The notes under the pieces were generated by a model. That model was not told where the DNA came from, made no database searches, and was given only the letters and a program-made list of their open reading frames with translations. This document shows, in pieces, positions 1 through 6,834 of a stretch of 17,025 nucleotides of DNA. The first letter of the stretch is position 1, and every line of letters starts with the position of its first letter. Both the position numbers and the translations under genes were made by a program. This stretch comes from Candidatus Avipropionibacterium avicola (GTDB lineage: Bacteria > Actinomycetota > Actinomycetes > Propionibacteriales > Propionibacteriaceae), in assembly GCA_018715445.1 (NCBI GenBank), contig DVLP01000275.1, positions 1 to 17,025 of the forward strand, in the 5' to 3' direction.

Positions 1-712
1 AGATGATCACGACGTTGTCGTTCTTGTCGCGCATCAACTCCAGCTCGAACTCCTTCCAGCCAAGGATCGACTCCTCGATCAGGACCTCGGCGGTCGGGCT
101 GGCGGACAGGCCGGCGCCGGCGATGCGGCGCAGCTCCTCCTCGTTGTGGGCGAAGCCGGAACCCACTCCACCCATGGTGAAGGAGGGCCGGACGACCAGC
201 GGGTAGCCGAGCTGATCGGCCGCACCGAGGACGTCGTCGATGCTGTGGCAGATCACCGAACGGGCGACCTCGGCCGGGCCGCCCTCGAGGCCGGTCAGGC
301 CTTCGACCACGGCCTTGAACTGTTCGCGGTTCTCGCCGCGCTGGATGGCCTCGACCGAGGCACCGATGAGCTCGACGCCGTACTTGTCAAGGACACCGGA
401 CTCGTGGAGCGAGATCGCGGTGTTGAGGGCGGTCTGCCCGCCGAGGGTGGCCAGCAGGGCGTCGGGACGCTCCTTGGCGATCACCTTCTCGACGAACTCC
501 GGAGTGATCGGCTCGACATAGGTGGCGTCGGCGAACTCCGGGTCAGTCATGATGGTGGCCGGGTTGGAGTTGACCAGGACGACCCGGAACCCCTCCTCCT
601 TGAGTACCCGGCAGGCCTGGGTGCCGGAGTAGTCGAACTCACAGGCCTGTCCGATCACGATCGGCCCGGAGCCGATCACCAGGACACTGGCGATGTCGTC
701 GCGGCGAGGCAT
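1..712 (-). CDS. carB: Carbamoyl-phosphate synthase large subunit (N-terminal part, cut by window edge)
   Basis: The first 237 residues of CarB, which makes carbamoyl phosphate from bicarbonate, ATP and the ammonia released by CarA, for pyrimidine and arginine synthesis in the cytoplasm. The N-terminus carries the hallmark segment [20 protein letters not shown] (residues 14-33), then [10 protein letters not shown] and the ATP-grasp stretch [12 protein letters not shown]. The full protein is usually about 1,070-1,110 residues, so roughly four fifths lies beyond the left edge. The ATG at 712-710 shares its A with the carA stop (TGATG). A strong ribosome-binding site, GAAGGAG, sits inside the end of carA about 8 bases upstream, so the two subunits are probably translationally coupled. 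Nothing in the visible part looks degenerate. Confidence 0.97.
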   Translation of the reverse strand, partial: MPRRDDIASVLVIGSGPIVIGQACEFDYSGTQACRVLKEEGFRVVLVNSNPATIMTDPEFADATYVEPITPEFVEKVIAKERPDALLATLGGQTALNTAISLHESGVLDKYGVELIGASVEAIQRGENREQFKAVVEGLTGLEGGPAEVARSVICHSIDDVLGAADQLGYPLVVRPSFTMGGVGSGFAHNEEELRRIAGAGLSASPTAEVLIEESILGWKEFELELMRDKNDNVVII

Positions 713-1893
713 CAGCGGGCTCCTTCCGCGTCGAGCTGGCCGGCCATGAGATCGATGAACCGGTCGAACAGGTAGGTGGCGTCGTGGGGGCCGGCTGCGG
801 CCTCCGGGTGGTACTGCACGGAGAACGCGACGACCTTGCCGTCACGGATCAGCTCCAGGCCTTCGACCACCTGGTCGTTGAGGCAGACATGGCTGACCCG
901 GGCCGTGCCGTACGGGGTCTCGACCTCACGGTCCAACGGGGCCTCGATGGCGAACCCGTGGTTGTGGGCGGTGATCTCCACCTTGCGGGTGGACAGGTCC
1001 ATCACCGGCTGGTTGCCGCCGCGGTGACCGTACTTGAGCTTGTAGGTGCCGAAGCCGAGGGCCCGGCCGAACATCTGGTGCCCGAAGCAGATCCCGAAGA
1101 CGGGGAGCTTGGCCTCCAGCACCTCACGCATCAAGGTGGTGGTGTCGTCGGCGGTCGACGGGTCGCCCGGACCGTTGGAGAAGAACACCCCGTCGACACC
1201 GATCTCGGCGATCTCGGCGGCAGTGGTGCTGGCCGGCAGCAGGTGGACCTCGATCCCCCGCTCGGTCATCCGGTACGGCGTACGGGCCTTGATCCCCAGG
1301 TCGATGGCCGCCACGGTGAAGCGCTTCTCGGTGGTGGCCTGGTAGACCTTCGCCTCGGAGGTGGTGACCTCGGCGGTCAGGTTGCGACCGGCCATCGTCG
1401 GCTGCTGCAGGACCCGCTCCAGCAGGCGCTGCGGATCGTTCTCCTCGGTCGAGATGCCGACCCGCATCGCCCCGCGCTCGCGCAGGTGGCGGGTCAGCGC
1501 CCGGGTGTCGACCCCGGAGATGCCGACCACACCGGCCTCGGCCAGCGCCTCGGGCAGGCTGGTCCGCGACCGCCAGTTGGACGGGACCCGGGCCAGGTCA
1601 CGCACCACGTGACCCGCAACCCAGATGCGATCCGACTCGGCGTCCTCGTCGTTCCACCCGGTGTTGCCGATGTGGGGGGTGGTGCTGACCACCACCTGTG
1701 CACAGCAACTCGGATCGGTCAGGATCTCCTGGTAGCCGGTCATCGCGGTCGAGAAGACGGCTTCTCCGAAGGTCTCCCCGGTCGCTCCGTAGGACTCGCC
1801 CCAGAAGTGGCGTCCGTCCTCGAGGACCAGCAGGGCTGGCGTGAAGGAAGCCCCACCGGAAGGATTCGGTGGGGTGGTGGGATCAGTGGGCAT
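712..1893 (-). CDS. carA: Carbamoyl-phosphate synthase small (glutaminase) subunit
   Basis: Glutamine amidotransferase subunit that hydrolyses glutamine and channels ammonia to CarB. With the start chosen here it has 393 residues, close to the usual 370-395. The N-terminal CPSase small-subunit domain ([18 protein letters not shown] onward) is followed by a class I amidotransferase domain. That domain has the nucleophile motif GICFGHQ and the catalytic His-Glu in VQYHPE. An upstream in-frame ATG at 1938 would add 15 residues. I prefer the ATG at 1893-1891 because AGGAAAGGA lies about 6 bases before it and the extra residues do not resemble the family N-terminus. It heads a carA-carB unit with a 1-base overlap. 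No pyrR, pyrB or pyrC precedes it; the upstream neighbour is divergent. Confidence 0.97.
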   Translation of the reverse strand: MPTDPTTPPNPSGGASFTPALLVLEDGRHFWGESYGATGETFGEAVFSTAMTGYQEILTDPSCCAQVVVSTTPHIGNTGWNDEDAESDRIWVAGHVVRDLARVPSNWRSRTSLPEALAEAGVVGISGVDTRALTRHLRERGAMRVGISTEENDPQRLLERVLQQPTMAGRNLTAEVTTSEAKVYQATTEKRFTVAAIDLGIKARTPYRMTERGIEVHLLPASTTAAEIAEIGVDGVFFSNGPGDPSTADDTTTLMREVLEAKLPVFGICFGHQMFGRALGFGTYKLKYGHRGGNQPVMDLSTRKVEITAHNHGFAIEAPLDREVETPYGTARVSHVCLNDQVVEGLELIRDGKVVAFSVQYHPEAAAGPHDATYLFDRFIDLMAGQLDAEGAR

Positions 1894-1904
1894 GACCGTC
1901 CTTT

Positions 1905-1922
1905 CCTGCCTCACGGGACAGG
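1905..1922 (-). promoter_or_regulatory. Small hairpin in the carA leader
   Basis: In the predicted carA leader the minus strand reads CCTGTCCCGTGAGGCAGG. CCTG can pair with CAGG, and after a 2-base bulge CC pairs with GG across a GTGA (GNRA-type) loop. The 3' arm abuts the AGGAAAGGA ribosome-binding site, so folding could modulate carA translation. The stem is short (6 pairs), and no PyrR-type attenuator is seen, so this is only a candidate. Confidence 0.2.
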
Positions 1923-1946
1923 GTTTAAAGGTTGGCAAATCGGTTC

Positions 1947-1955
1947 AATCTAGCA
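1947..1955 (-). promoter_or_regulatory. Candidate carAB promoter (extended -10)
   Basis: The minus strand reads TGCTAGATT: a TAGATT hexamer fitting the actinobacterial TANNNT -10 box, with the extended TGN upstream of it. No good TTGACA-like box is found 16-18 bases further up (GCGAAC at best). The start of transcription would fall near 1940, giving a leader of about 47 bases before the carA ATG. It lies in the 138-base divergent gap shared with the lipoprotein promoter. Confidence 0.4.
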
Positions 1956-1996
1956 CGCGGACCAGGGGTGTTCGCGCCCCGTGTCGGGGTGTGTGC

Positions 1997-2025
1997 TTGG
2001 GCACTGGTGCTCGGCCGCCTAAGGT
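1997..2025 (+). promoter_or_regulatory. Promoter of the lipoprotein pair, probably giving a leaderless mRNA
   Basis: TTGGGC at 1997-2002 and TAAGGT at 2020-2025 are separated by exactly 17 bases. They match the -35 TTG core and the TANNNT -10 box. A start seven bases after the -10 box falls on position 2032, the G of the GTG start codon. No Shine-Dalgarno sequence precedes that GTG. Leaderless transcripts with this geometry are common in actinobacteria. Confidence 0.6.
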
Positions 2026-2031
2026 TCTGCT

Positions 2032-2736
2032 GTGGCCGTCCGATCGTCCGCCCGGTGTCACCGGGCCCCGCGACTGGTGGCGGGGCTGTTGGCGATCCTG
2101 GTGCTGGCACTGGGTGGTGCCTGCGACGGTCCGCCGCGGATCACTTTCGACCCCGCCGGCCCGGAGATCACCGCGTCGCGGGCCGAGGCGCGTCTGGCCA
2201 ATGCCGATGCCCTGGCCCGGCTCACCGACGGCACCGTGACCGATGCCTCGGCCCGGATCGACAGCTGCGTCCGCGGTGCCGACACCTGGACCAACCGCGA
2301 CGAGTGGAGCCTGCGGTGCTTCTATCGCAGCGCGACCGCCTACCGGGCCGACGACATCACCACGGCCGCGCAACGGCTCGGGCAGGGCCTGACCTCGTTG
2401 GGATGCGAGGACCCCGACCGGCTCACGCGCCTGCTCGCCCAGTGGGAGAGCGTCAACCCCGGTGAGCCCGGACCGGGGACGTCAGGCTTCCGTCCCGGGG
2501 TGGTGCCCGACCAGGTGCTGAGCTGCGGTGGGCTGGAGGTCTGGACCCGGATCAGCAGTGCCGACGATCCCCTGCTCGACATGGTCGCGGTCGCCGCGGC
2601 CAACACCCAGGACCCGGTCGTGGTCTCCACGCGTGCCTTCAGCGCGGACGAGATCACCGAGCTCGGTACGGCCGACCGTGGTGCGGTCGTGGTCTTCGTC
2701 ACCGTCGTCTCGCTCTACCACGAGGAGCTGCGATGA
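2032..2736 (+). CDS. Predicted lipoprotein, first of a tandem related pair, function unknown
   Basis: 234 residues; I do not recognise a named family. Residues 10-30 form a signal sequence with a hydrophobic core (LVAGLLAILVLAL) ending GGA-C31. This fits the permissive lipoprotein pattern, so the mature protein is probably anchored outside the membrane by Cys31. The mature part has four more cysteines (79, 96, 125, 165), which could form two disulphides outside the cell. It resembles the next gene: both share an RLT segment, a Cys, a W-x(0-1)-RC motif followed by R(S/T)AT, a GC motif exactly 29 residues later, and a hydrophobic VVxxVVSxY-type tail. The GTG start is supported by a promoter that places transcription initiation on it. 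The stop overlaps the next ATG (ATGA). No catalytic motif is visible. It runs opposite to its neighbours and sits between nusB and carA. Confidence 0.8.
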   Translation: MAVRSSARCHRAPRLVAGLLAILVLALGGACDGPPRITFDPAGPEITASRAEARLANADALARLTDGTVTDASARIDSCVRGADTWTNRDEWSLRCFYRSATAYRADDITTAAQRLGQGLTSLGCEDPDRLTRLLAQWESVNPGEPGPGTSGFRPGVVPDQVLSCGGLEVWTRISSADDPLLDMVAVAAANTQDPVVVSTRAFSADEITELGTADRGAVVVFVTVVSLYHEELR

Positions 2737-3389
2737 GGTCGGCGGTGGTACGCAGGCTGTGGGCCACGGCGCTGCTGGCTGCGGTGCTCGTGGTGGCCGG
2801 GTGCACGCCCGCCGCACGCAGCGAACTCCCCCGTGAGCTGCGCGGGCCCGAGGTCAACTCGGCCCGGCAGAAGGCGATCGGTGCCGCCGACGAGGACCTG
2901 CGTCGACTCACCGGTTCGGCTCCGCTGAAGGCCAACCTGGACGGTTGCCGGGACCTGCGGCCGCGCCATGCCGGCATCAGCTGGCGCTGCGCCGTGGTGC
3001 GGACCGCGACCGTGAGCAATGCCGACGCGGTCGCCGGGCTCGACGACCAGCACGCCCGGTTGCTGGACCACGGCTGCGCGGCCTTCCCCGGTCTGGCCAC
3101 CACCCGTGACCGACTCGCCAGCGGGATCGCGGTGGCCGAGCTCGCCGAGGTGACCTACCACTGCCCCGACTCGACGATCGTGTCGGTCCGGTTCTCCGAA
3201 CCCCATGACGACGACCTGGCGGCCAAGCTCGACCTGACCACCCTCGCCCACGGACCAGGGGCGGCCAATGTGGTCTCCAGCCAGCCGGTCGCCCGGGCCA
3301 ACCTCGACCGGCTGTCCGACGACCGCAGCCAACGCCTGATCATGGTGGTGTCAGTGGTGCGCAGCTACTGGTCGACGCCGGCGGAGTAG
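2733..3389 (+). CDS. Predicted lipoprotein, second of the pair, function unknown
   Basis: 218 residues, translationally coupled to the preceding gene by a 4-base ATGA overlap. The signal peptide is a basic start (MRSAVVRRLW), a hydrophobic core and a canonical lipobox VAGC with Cys24. The mature part carries Cys72, 86, 115 and 144, matching one for one the four mature cysteines of its neighbour; the second-to-third spacing is 29 residues in both. Shared local motifs are RLT near residue 58, SWRCAVVRTAT (83-93), HGC (113-115) and the C-terminal hydrophobic strand MVVSVVRSYW (204-213). This suggests an old tandem duplication. The fold and function are unknown. Exported lipoproteins of this size can be ligand-binding, envelope-assembly or sensor-accessory proteins, but nothing here discriminates between these. 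The stop is immediately followed by a GC-rich repeat. Confidence 0.8.
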   Translation: MRSAVVRRLWATALLAAVLVVAGCTPAARSELPRELRGPEVNSARQKAIGAADEDLRRLTGSAPLKANLDGCRDLRPRHAGISWRCAVVRTATVSNADAVAGLDDQHARLLDHGCAAFPGLATTRDRLASGIAVAELAEVTYHCPDSTIVSVRFSEPHDDDLAAKLDLTTLAHGPGAANVVSSQPVARANLDRLSDDRSQRLIMVVSVVRSYWSTPAE

Positions 3390-3390
3390 G

Positions 3391-3434
3391 CCCCTCGACG
3401 GGCTCGGGGGTCGTGTGGGTCGGGCTCGGGGGTC
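3391..3434 (+). repeat. Short dispersed GC-rich repeat between convergent genes, possible terminator
   Basis: A full unit CCCCTCGACGGGCTCGGGGG (3391-3410) is followed by a partial copy. The 14-base core CGGGCTCGGGGGTC occurs at 3399-3412 and again at 3421-3434. The full unit matches the one at 16072-16091 (read on the minus strand) at 19 of 20 positions. CCCC and GGGG can pair around an 11-base loop. It fills the whole 43-base gap between the second lipoprotein stop and the nusB stop, touching both, so it may act as a bidirectional transcription end. There is no T-tract. It resembles the REP-like CCCTTCGACAAGCTCAGGG class seen in other bacteria. Confidence 0.6.
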
Positions 3435-3870
3435 AGTCTTCGCCGAGGACGCTGCCGAGGACGCCGTTGACGAACTTCGGGGAGTCGTCGGTGGACAGGT
3501 CCTCCACCAGAGAGACGGCTTCGGCCACGGCGACCTTCGGGGGCACCTCGGTCCAGCCGATCTCGTACACCGCCATCCGCAGGACGGCGCGGTCGACCCG
3601 CGGGATCCGGGGAAGCGTCCAGCCGGAGGCGAGGTGTTCGCCGATCCGGCGGTCGATCTCGACGCGGTGCTCACAGATGCCGCGGACCAGGTCGGCGGTG
3701 AACTCGCGGACCGGAGGATCGGCGTCCTCGGTGCGGACGTTCAGCGTCGACAGCGGGTCGAGGCCACGCAGCTCGGACTCGAAGAGGATGTCGACCGCAC
3801 GCTTGCGCGCCTTGGTCCGGGTGGCGCGTTTGGAGTGACCGGGACGGGTCGGTGAGGCCACCTCAGCCAC
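3433..3870 (-). CDS. nusB: Transcription antitermination factor NusB
   Basis: 145 residues, typical for NusB. With NusE (S10) it binds boxA RNA and supports processive antitermination, chiefly of rRNA operons. The all-helical NusB fold is recognisable from [17 protein letters not shown] (residues 20-36), the middle section [20 protein letters not shown], and the conserved C-terminal [15 protein letters not shown] and [13 protein letters not shown]. The first 18 residues are a basic, probably flexible extension ([18 protein letters not shown]). The start is GTG at 3870-3868, which overlaps the end of efp by 8 bases; a GGA lies about 7 bases upstream inside efp. A second in-frame GTG three codons later cannot be excluded. 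It follows efp in one unit, the usual actinobacterial order, and converges on the lipoprotein pair. Confidence 0.95.
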   Translation of the reverse strand: MAEVASPTRPGHSKRATRTKARKRAVDILFESELRGLDPLSTLNVRTEDADPPVREFTADLVRGICEHRVEIDRRIGEHLASGWTLPRIPRVDRAVLRMAVYEIGWTEVPPKVAVAEAVSLVEDLSTDDSPKFVNGVLGSVLGED

Positions 3871-4426
3871 CGATGCGTCCGAGGTACTCCCCGGAGCGGG
3901 TGTCGACCTTGACCTTCTCGCCGGTGGTCAGGAACAGCGGGACCTGGATCTGCAGCCCGGTCTCCAGGGTGGCCGGCTTGGTGCCACCGGTGGACCGGTC
4001 GCCCTGCAGGCCCGGCTCGGTGTAGGTGACCACCAGCTCGACCGAGGCCGGCAGGTCGATGAACAACGGGTTGCCCTCGTGCAGCGAGACGGTCGCGGTC
4101 TGCTCCTCGAGCAGGTAGTTCTTGGCGTCGCCGACCACCTCGTCCGAGATCGAGATCTGGTCGTAGGTCCCGGTGTCCATGAAGACGAAGCCGGCGCCGT
4201 CGTGGTAGAGGTACTGCATCTCACGACGATCGACGGTGGCGGTGTCGACCTTGGTGTCGGAGTTGAAGGTCTTGTCGACGATCTTGCCCGAGAGGACGTT
4301 CTTCAGCTTGCTGCGGACCACGGTGTTGCCCTTGCCGGGCTTGTGGTGCTGGAACCACAGCACCTGCCACAGCTGACCGTCGAGGTCGAGCACCATTCCG
4401 TTCTTGAGGTCATTGGTCGAGGCCAC
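3863..4426 (-). CDS. efp: Translation elongation factor P
   Basis: 187 residues, the standard length. EF-P enters between the P and E sites of stalled ribosomes and promotes peptide bond formation at polyproline stretches. All three beta-barrel domains are present: the KOW-like domain I ([18 protein letters not shown]), the OB domain II (around [20 protein letters not shown]) and the signature region [20 protein letters not shown] in domain III. The tip-loop lysine that contacts the P-site tRNA is Lys32 in [11 protein letters not shown]. Many actinobacterial EF-Ps read PGKGPA there and are thought to work without lysine modification; this one reads PGKGNT. The start is GTG at 4426-4424, with AAGGGAA about 8 bases upstream. 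Its own promoter lies in the 80-base gap after copC, and the gene overlaps nusB. Confidence 0.97.
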   Translation of the reverse strand: MASTNDLKNGMVLDLDGQLWQVLWFQHHKPGKGNTVVRSKLKNVLSGKIVDKTFNSDTKVDTATVDRREMQYLYHDGAGFVFMDTGTYDQISISDEVVGDAKNYLLEEQTATVSLHEGNPLFIDLPASVELVVTYTEPGLQGDRSTGGTKPATLETGLQIQVPLFLTTGEKVKVDTRSGEYLGRIGG

Positions 4427-4479
4427 TGGAGGTTCCCTTCACATGGTTCAGATCGCGAGCCCGTCACAGGGCCGTGCAG

Positions 4480-4485
4480 AGTGTA
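4480..4485 (-). promoter_or_regulatory. Candidate efp-nusB promoter (-10 box)
   Basis: TACACT on the minus strand fits the TANNNT -10 consensus and lies in the only sizeable gap (80 bases) between copC and efp. The -35 side is poor (TGAGCC about 18 bases upstream). Transcription would start near 4473, leaving a leader of about 47 bases that contains the AAGGGAA ribosome-binding site. Confidence 0.4.
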
Positions 4486-4506
4486 GCAACGTGGGCCGGA
4501 ACGGGC

Positions 4507-5103
4507 TCAGCCGCGCGAGCTGCGGCGCCGCTGGACGACCAGCACGACGGCGAATCCGGCAACCACCACGACACCGATCCCGACCAGCCACGGCCACTGG
4601 CCGGACACGTCGGCCCGGTCGGGCTCGACCCGGGCGGGGGCCTGGTCGTCGGCGGGCCACGGTTCGGCCTTCGACTCTCCGTCGCGGCTCACCTCGAACT
4701 CGATCACCCCGGTCGAGACGTGACCGTCACCGAAGTTGACCTGGTAGCCGGCGCGGTAGCGTCCCTCCGCCAGCCCCTCGGCCTCGGCCGACTCCGGGGT
4801 CAGCGTCACGGTGGTGTCCTCGGCGCTGAAGACCGGATCGGCCAGGGCGAGGTCGGTGCCGTCGGCGCGGCGCAGGGTGAAGGTCGCGGTCTCGGTGTCG
4901 ATGCCGTCGACGAACTCGATCGTCACCTCCGAGACCTCGGTGACCACGCTGTGCTGCTCGGGGGTGGAGCTGTGCACCGCCTCGACGTGCGCTCCGGCCG
5001 GCGCGCTCGCCCAGCCGGTCACCAGTCCGGCCAGCAGCAGGGGCAGCAGGGTCCGCCGTACGAGGCGGCCCAACCAACGGTGGGACACGGACGTGGTGCT
5101 CAT
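4507..5103 (-). CDS. copC: CopC-type copper-binding protein with C-terminal membrane anchor
   Basis: 198 residues. Signal peptide residues 1-38 end in APAGA; predicted cleavage exposes His39 as the mature N-terminus, as needed for the CopC Cu(II) histidine brace. The other expected ligands appear as Asp126 and His128 in NFGDGHVSTG, corresponding to the D-x-H pair of classical CopC. The domain is followed by an acidic, proline-rich linker (about 141-168), one membrane helix (170-190) and a basic tail RRRSSRG. This gives a CopC domain tethered outside the membrane. No CopD follows, so transport partners must be elsewhere. An upstream in-frame start at 5187 is rejected, because the ATG at 5103-5101 overlaps the DyP stop (ATGA) and gives a clean signal peptide. 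It is third in the PCuAC-DyP-CopC cassette and probably acts in binding and delivery of exported copper. Confidence 0.9.
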   Translation of the reverse strand: MSTTSVSHRWLGRLVRRTLLPLLLAGLVTGWASAPAGAHVEAVHSSTPEQHSVVTEVSEVTIEFVDGIDTETATFTLRRADGTDLALADPVFSAEDTTVTLTPESAEAEGLAEGRYRAGYQVNFGDGHVSTGVIEFEVSRDGESKAEPWPADDQAPARVEPDRADVSGQWPWLVGIGVVVVAGFAVVLVVQRRRSSRG

Positions 5104-6314
5104 CGCAACAATCCTTCTCCGAGAAAGCCGTCCGGGCCACACCCGGGCGGGAGGGCGAACACGGCCGATCCGATCGGCACGGTCCACTCGTTCAGCAGGT
5201 CCTGTTGGGCCAGCCGGCCCTGCACCGGCAGGTACTGCCGGGTGAGGTTGGCCTGGTAGGCCGCGAACAGCAGCCCCAGGTCAGCGGTGCCGTCCTCGGC
5301 CACTCCCTCATCGTAGTTGTAGGAGCGACGCAGGAATCGGTCACCACGGTCGGTGTGGGCAGCACGGGCGATGTGGGAGAACTTCGGGATCACCGGCAGC
5401 CCGGAGTGGTCGGTGGCATTGAGGTCGGGCTGGTCGTGCTCCTGTTGACCGGTCAGCGGCGCCCCGGTGGCGATGCGACGCCCGACCGCCAGCTCCTGAC
5501 CGTGCGGGTCGAGCTCGTCCCAGGTCTCCATCAACATGGCGATCCGTCGCAGCACCAGCATGGTGCCCCCGGCGAACCAGTCCACCCCGGCGTCACGATC
5601 GGCCCACACGACGGTGGCGAAGTCGTCGGTGCCCGAGCGTGGGTTGACCGTCCCGTCGATCTGGCCCATCAGGTTGCGCGGTGTCGGGGAGTCCGGGGTG
5701 CTCATGGGGGTGCTGAAACCGCGCTGCACCCAGCGCGGCGTGGTGAACGCCCGTACCGTCTTCGAGAGTTGGCGCACCGCATGGGAGACGACCAGGGCGT
5801 CGTCGCCACAGACCTGCAACAGCAGGTCTCCCCCACTCCAGCGCCGCTGCAGCTGGTCGATCTCGTACGAAGGCAGGTCCGCGAAGCCGGTCGGGACCCG
5901 GTCCTGCAGGCCCAGCCGCTCGAACCAGCCCGGGCCGAAGCCGACGGTGACGGTGAGCCGTGACGGGGTGCGGGCCAGCTCGGGCTCCTGATCGTTGACG
6001 GCCGGCTCGGCGCGACACAGCCGTGCCGCGTCATCGCTGACCAGGCGCATCAGTCGCGTCGCAGCCGCCAGATCCACACCGTCACGCAGATCGTGGGCGG
6101 TGAAGACACCATGGGCCTGCAACGGCGTCTCGACACCACCCTGATGGGCTCCGTGGAACGGGATCAGCCGATCGGGTTCGTGCGGGCTCAGGGCTCGGTC
6201 GACCGCCACGGTCCCGCCGGCGCCCAGCGCAAGGCCGCCCACGCCGAGGCCGACGCCGAGCAGGCCGCGGCGCCGCACCCGAGGTCCCCCCGAGCTTGAG
6301 CCGGTCGTGGTCAC
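5100..6314 (-). CDS. Tat-exported DyP-type haem peroxidase (DtpA/EfeB-like)
   Basis: 404 residues. The N-terminus has a Tat signal (VRRRGLLGVGLGVGGLALGA, about residues 13-32), so the protein would be exported folded with its haem. DyP hallmarks are GQIDG (217-221, distal Asp220), the likely proximal haem ligand His314 in KFSHIARAAH, and the distal arginine in FLRRSYNYDEG (327-337). EfeB-type deferrochelatase is an alternative label, but no efeU or efeO is adjacent. Neighbouring PCuAC and CopC genes favour the copper-linked DtpA type; in Streptomyces lividans DtpA takes part in copper trafficking to the oxidase GlxA. The start is GTG at 6314-6312 in a GTGA overlap with the upstream gene, and the stop overlaps copC (ATGA). 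The first ten residues (MTTTGSSSGG) are partly encoded by DNA resembling the dispersed repeat found elsewhere in the window. Confidence 0.92.
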   Translation of the reverse strand: MTTTGSSSGGPRVRRRGLLGVGLGVGGLALGAGGTVAVDRALSPHEPDRLIPFHGAHQGGVETPLQAHGVFTAHDLRDGVDLAAATRLMRLVSDDAARLCRAEPAVNDQEPELARTPSRLTVTVGFGPGWFERLGLQDRVPTGFADLPSYEIDQLQRRWSGGDLLLQVCGDDALVVSHAVRQLSKTVRAFTTPRWVQRGFSTPMSTPDSPTPRNLMGQIDGTVNPRSGTDDFATVVWADRDAGVDWFAGGTMLVLRRIAMLMETWDELDPHGQELAVGRRIATGAPLTGQQEHDQPDLNATDHSGLPVIPKFSHIARAAHTDRGDRFLRRSYNYDEGVAEDGTADLGLLFAAYQANLTRQYLPVQGRLAQQDLLNEWTVPIGSAVFALPPGCGPDGFLGEGLLR

Positions 6315-6817
6315 GGGTGGTAGCTCTCCTGGGCGTTGGCCATGTCACGGGCCACCGCGGTCAGCGTCAGCTCGTCGCCGGTGGACAGGGTCAGGGTGAT
6401 GGTGATCTCGGCCCCCGGTTCGAGTGCCTCGGTGAGCCCCATCAACATCAGGTGGAAGCCACCGGGCTCCAGGGTGACCGAGCCGTTGGCCGGGATCGTG
6501 ATCGCGTCGACCTGCTGCATCACCATGGCCGAGCCGTCCATCGTCATCTCGTGCAACTCGGTGCTCTCGGCGGCGTCGGTGTGCGCGGCGGTGACCTCGA
6601 TGTCGGACGAGGTGGTGTTGGTCAGGGTGACGAAGGCTGCGGTCATCTCGCCGGCCGGCATGGCCTTCACGTACGGATCGCTCGCGGTGACAGCCTCGCT
6701 GGACGGGCTGCAGGCCGCAGCCAGGGCCAGCAGCGCAGTCACGACCAGGGCGGACAGGACGGCAACAGGACGGGCTGTCACCCGACGGACGGCGACAGGC
6801 GAGAACGAAGTGGTCAC
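6311..6817 (-). CDS. PCuAC-family extracellular copper chaperone (lipoprotein)
   Basis: 168 residues. A signal sequence (hydrophobic core 17-34) ends in a lipobox-like LAAAC with Cys36, so the protein is probably membrane-anchored outside the cell. The copper(I) motif of the family, H-x10-M-x21-H-x-M, is matched exactly: His89, Met100, His122, Met124, within a cupredoxin-like beta fold (FVTLTNTTSSDIEV; GGFHLMLMGL). Such proteins (PCuAC, ECuC) bind Cu(I) and pass it on, classically to the CuA site of cytochrome oxidase and, in Streptomyces, within the Sco/DtpA system. The start is a GTG at 6817; AAGG lies unusually close to it, so a GTG at 6781 or another start cannot be ruled out. It heads the copper cassette, 45 bases after aroB, with a strong hairpin in between. 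The stop overlaps the DyP start. Confidence 0.9.
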   Translation of the reverse strand: MTTSFSPVAVRRVTARPVAVLSALVVTALLALAAACSPSSEAVTASDPYVKAMPAGEMTAAFVTLTNTTSSDIEVTAAHTDAAESTELHEMTMDGSAMVMQQVDAITIPANGSVTLEPGGFHLMLMGLTEALEPGAEITITLTLSTGDELTLTAVARDMANAQESYHP

Positions 6818-6834
6818 ATCCTTGGCAACGACCG

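Noticed and set aside
784..1953. 389-codon open frame on the plus strand opposite carA
   Set aside because: Shadow of carA; ends in the divergent promoter region and shows no domain.
5501..5519. GTCGAGCTCGTCC inside the DyP gene as another copy of the dispersed repeat
   Set aside because: Only the common GAGCTCG core matches; the flanking CCCC and GGGGG blocks are absent and the codons encode conserved-looking DyP sequence.
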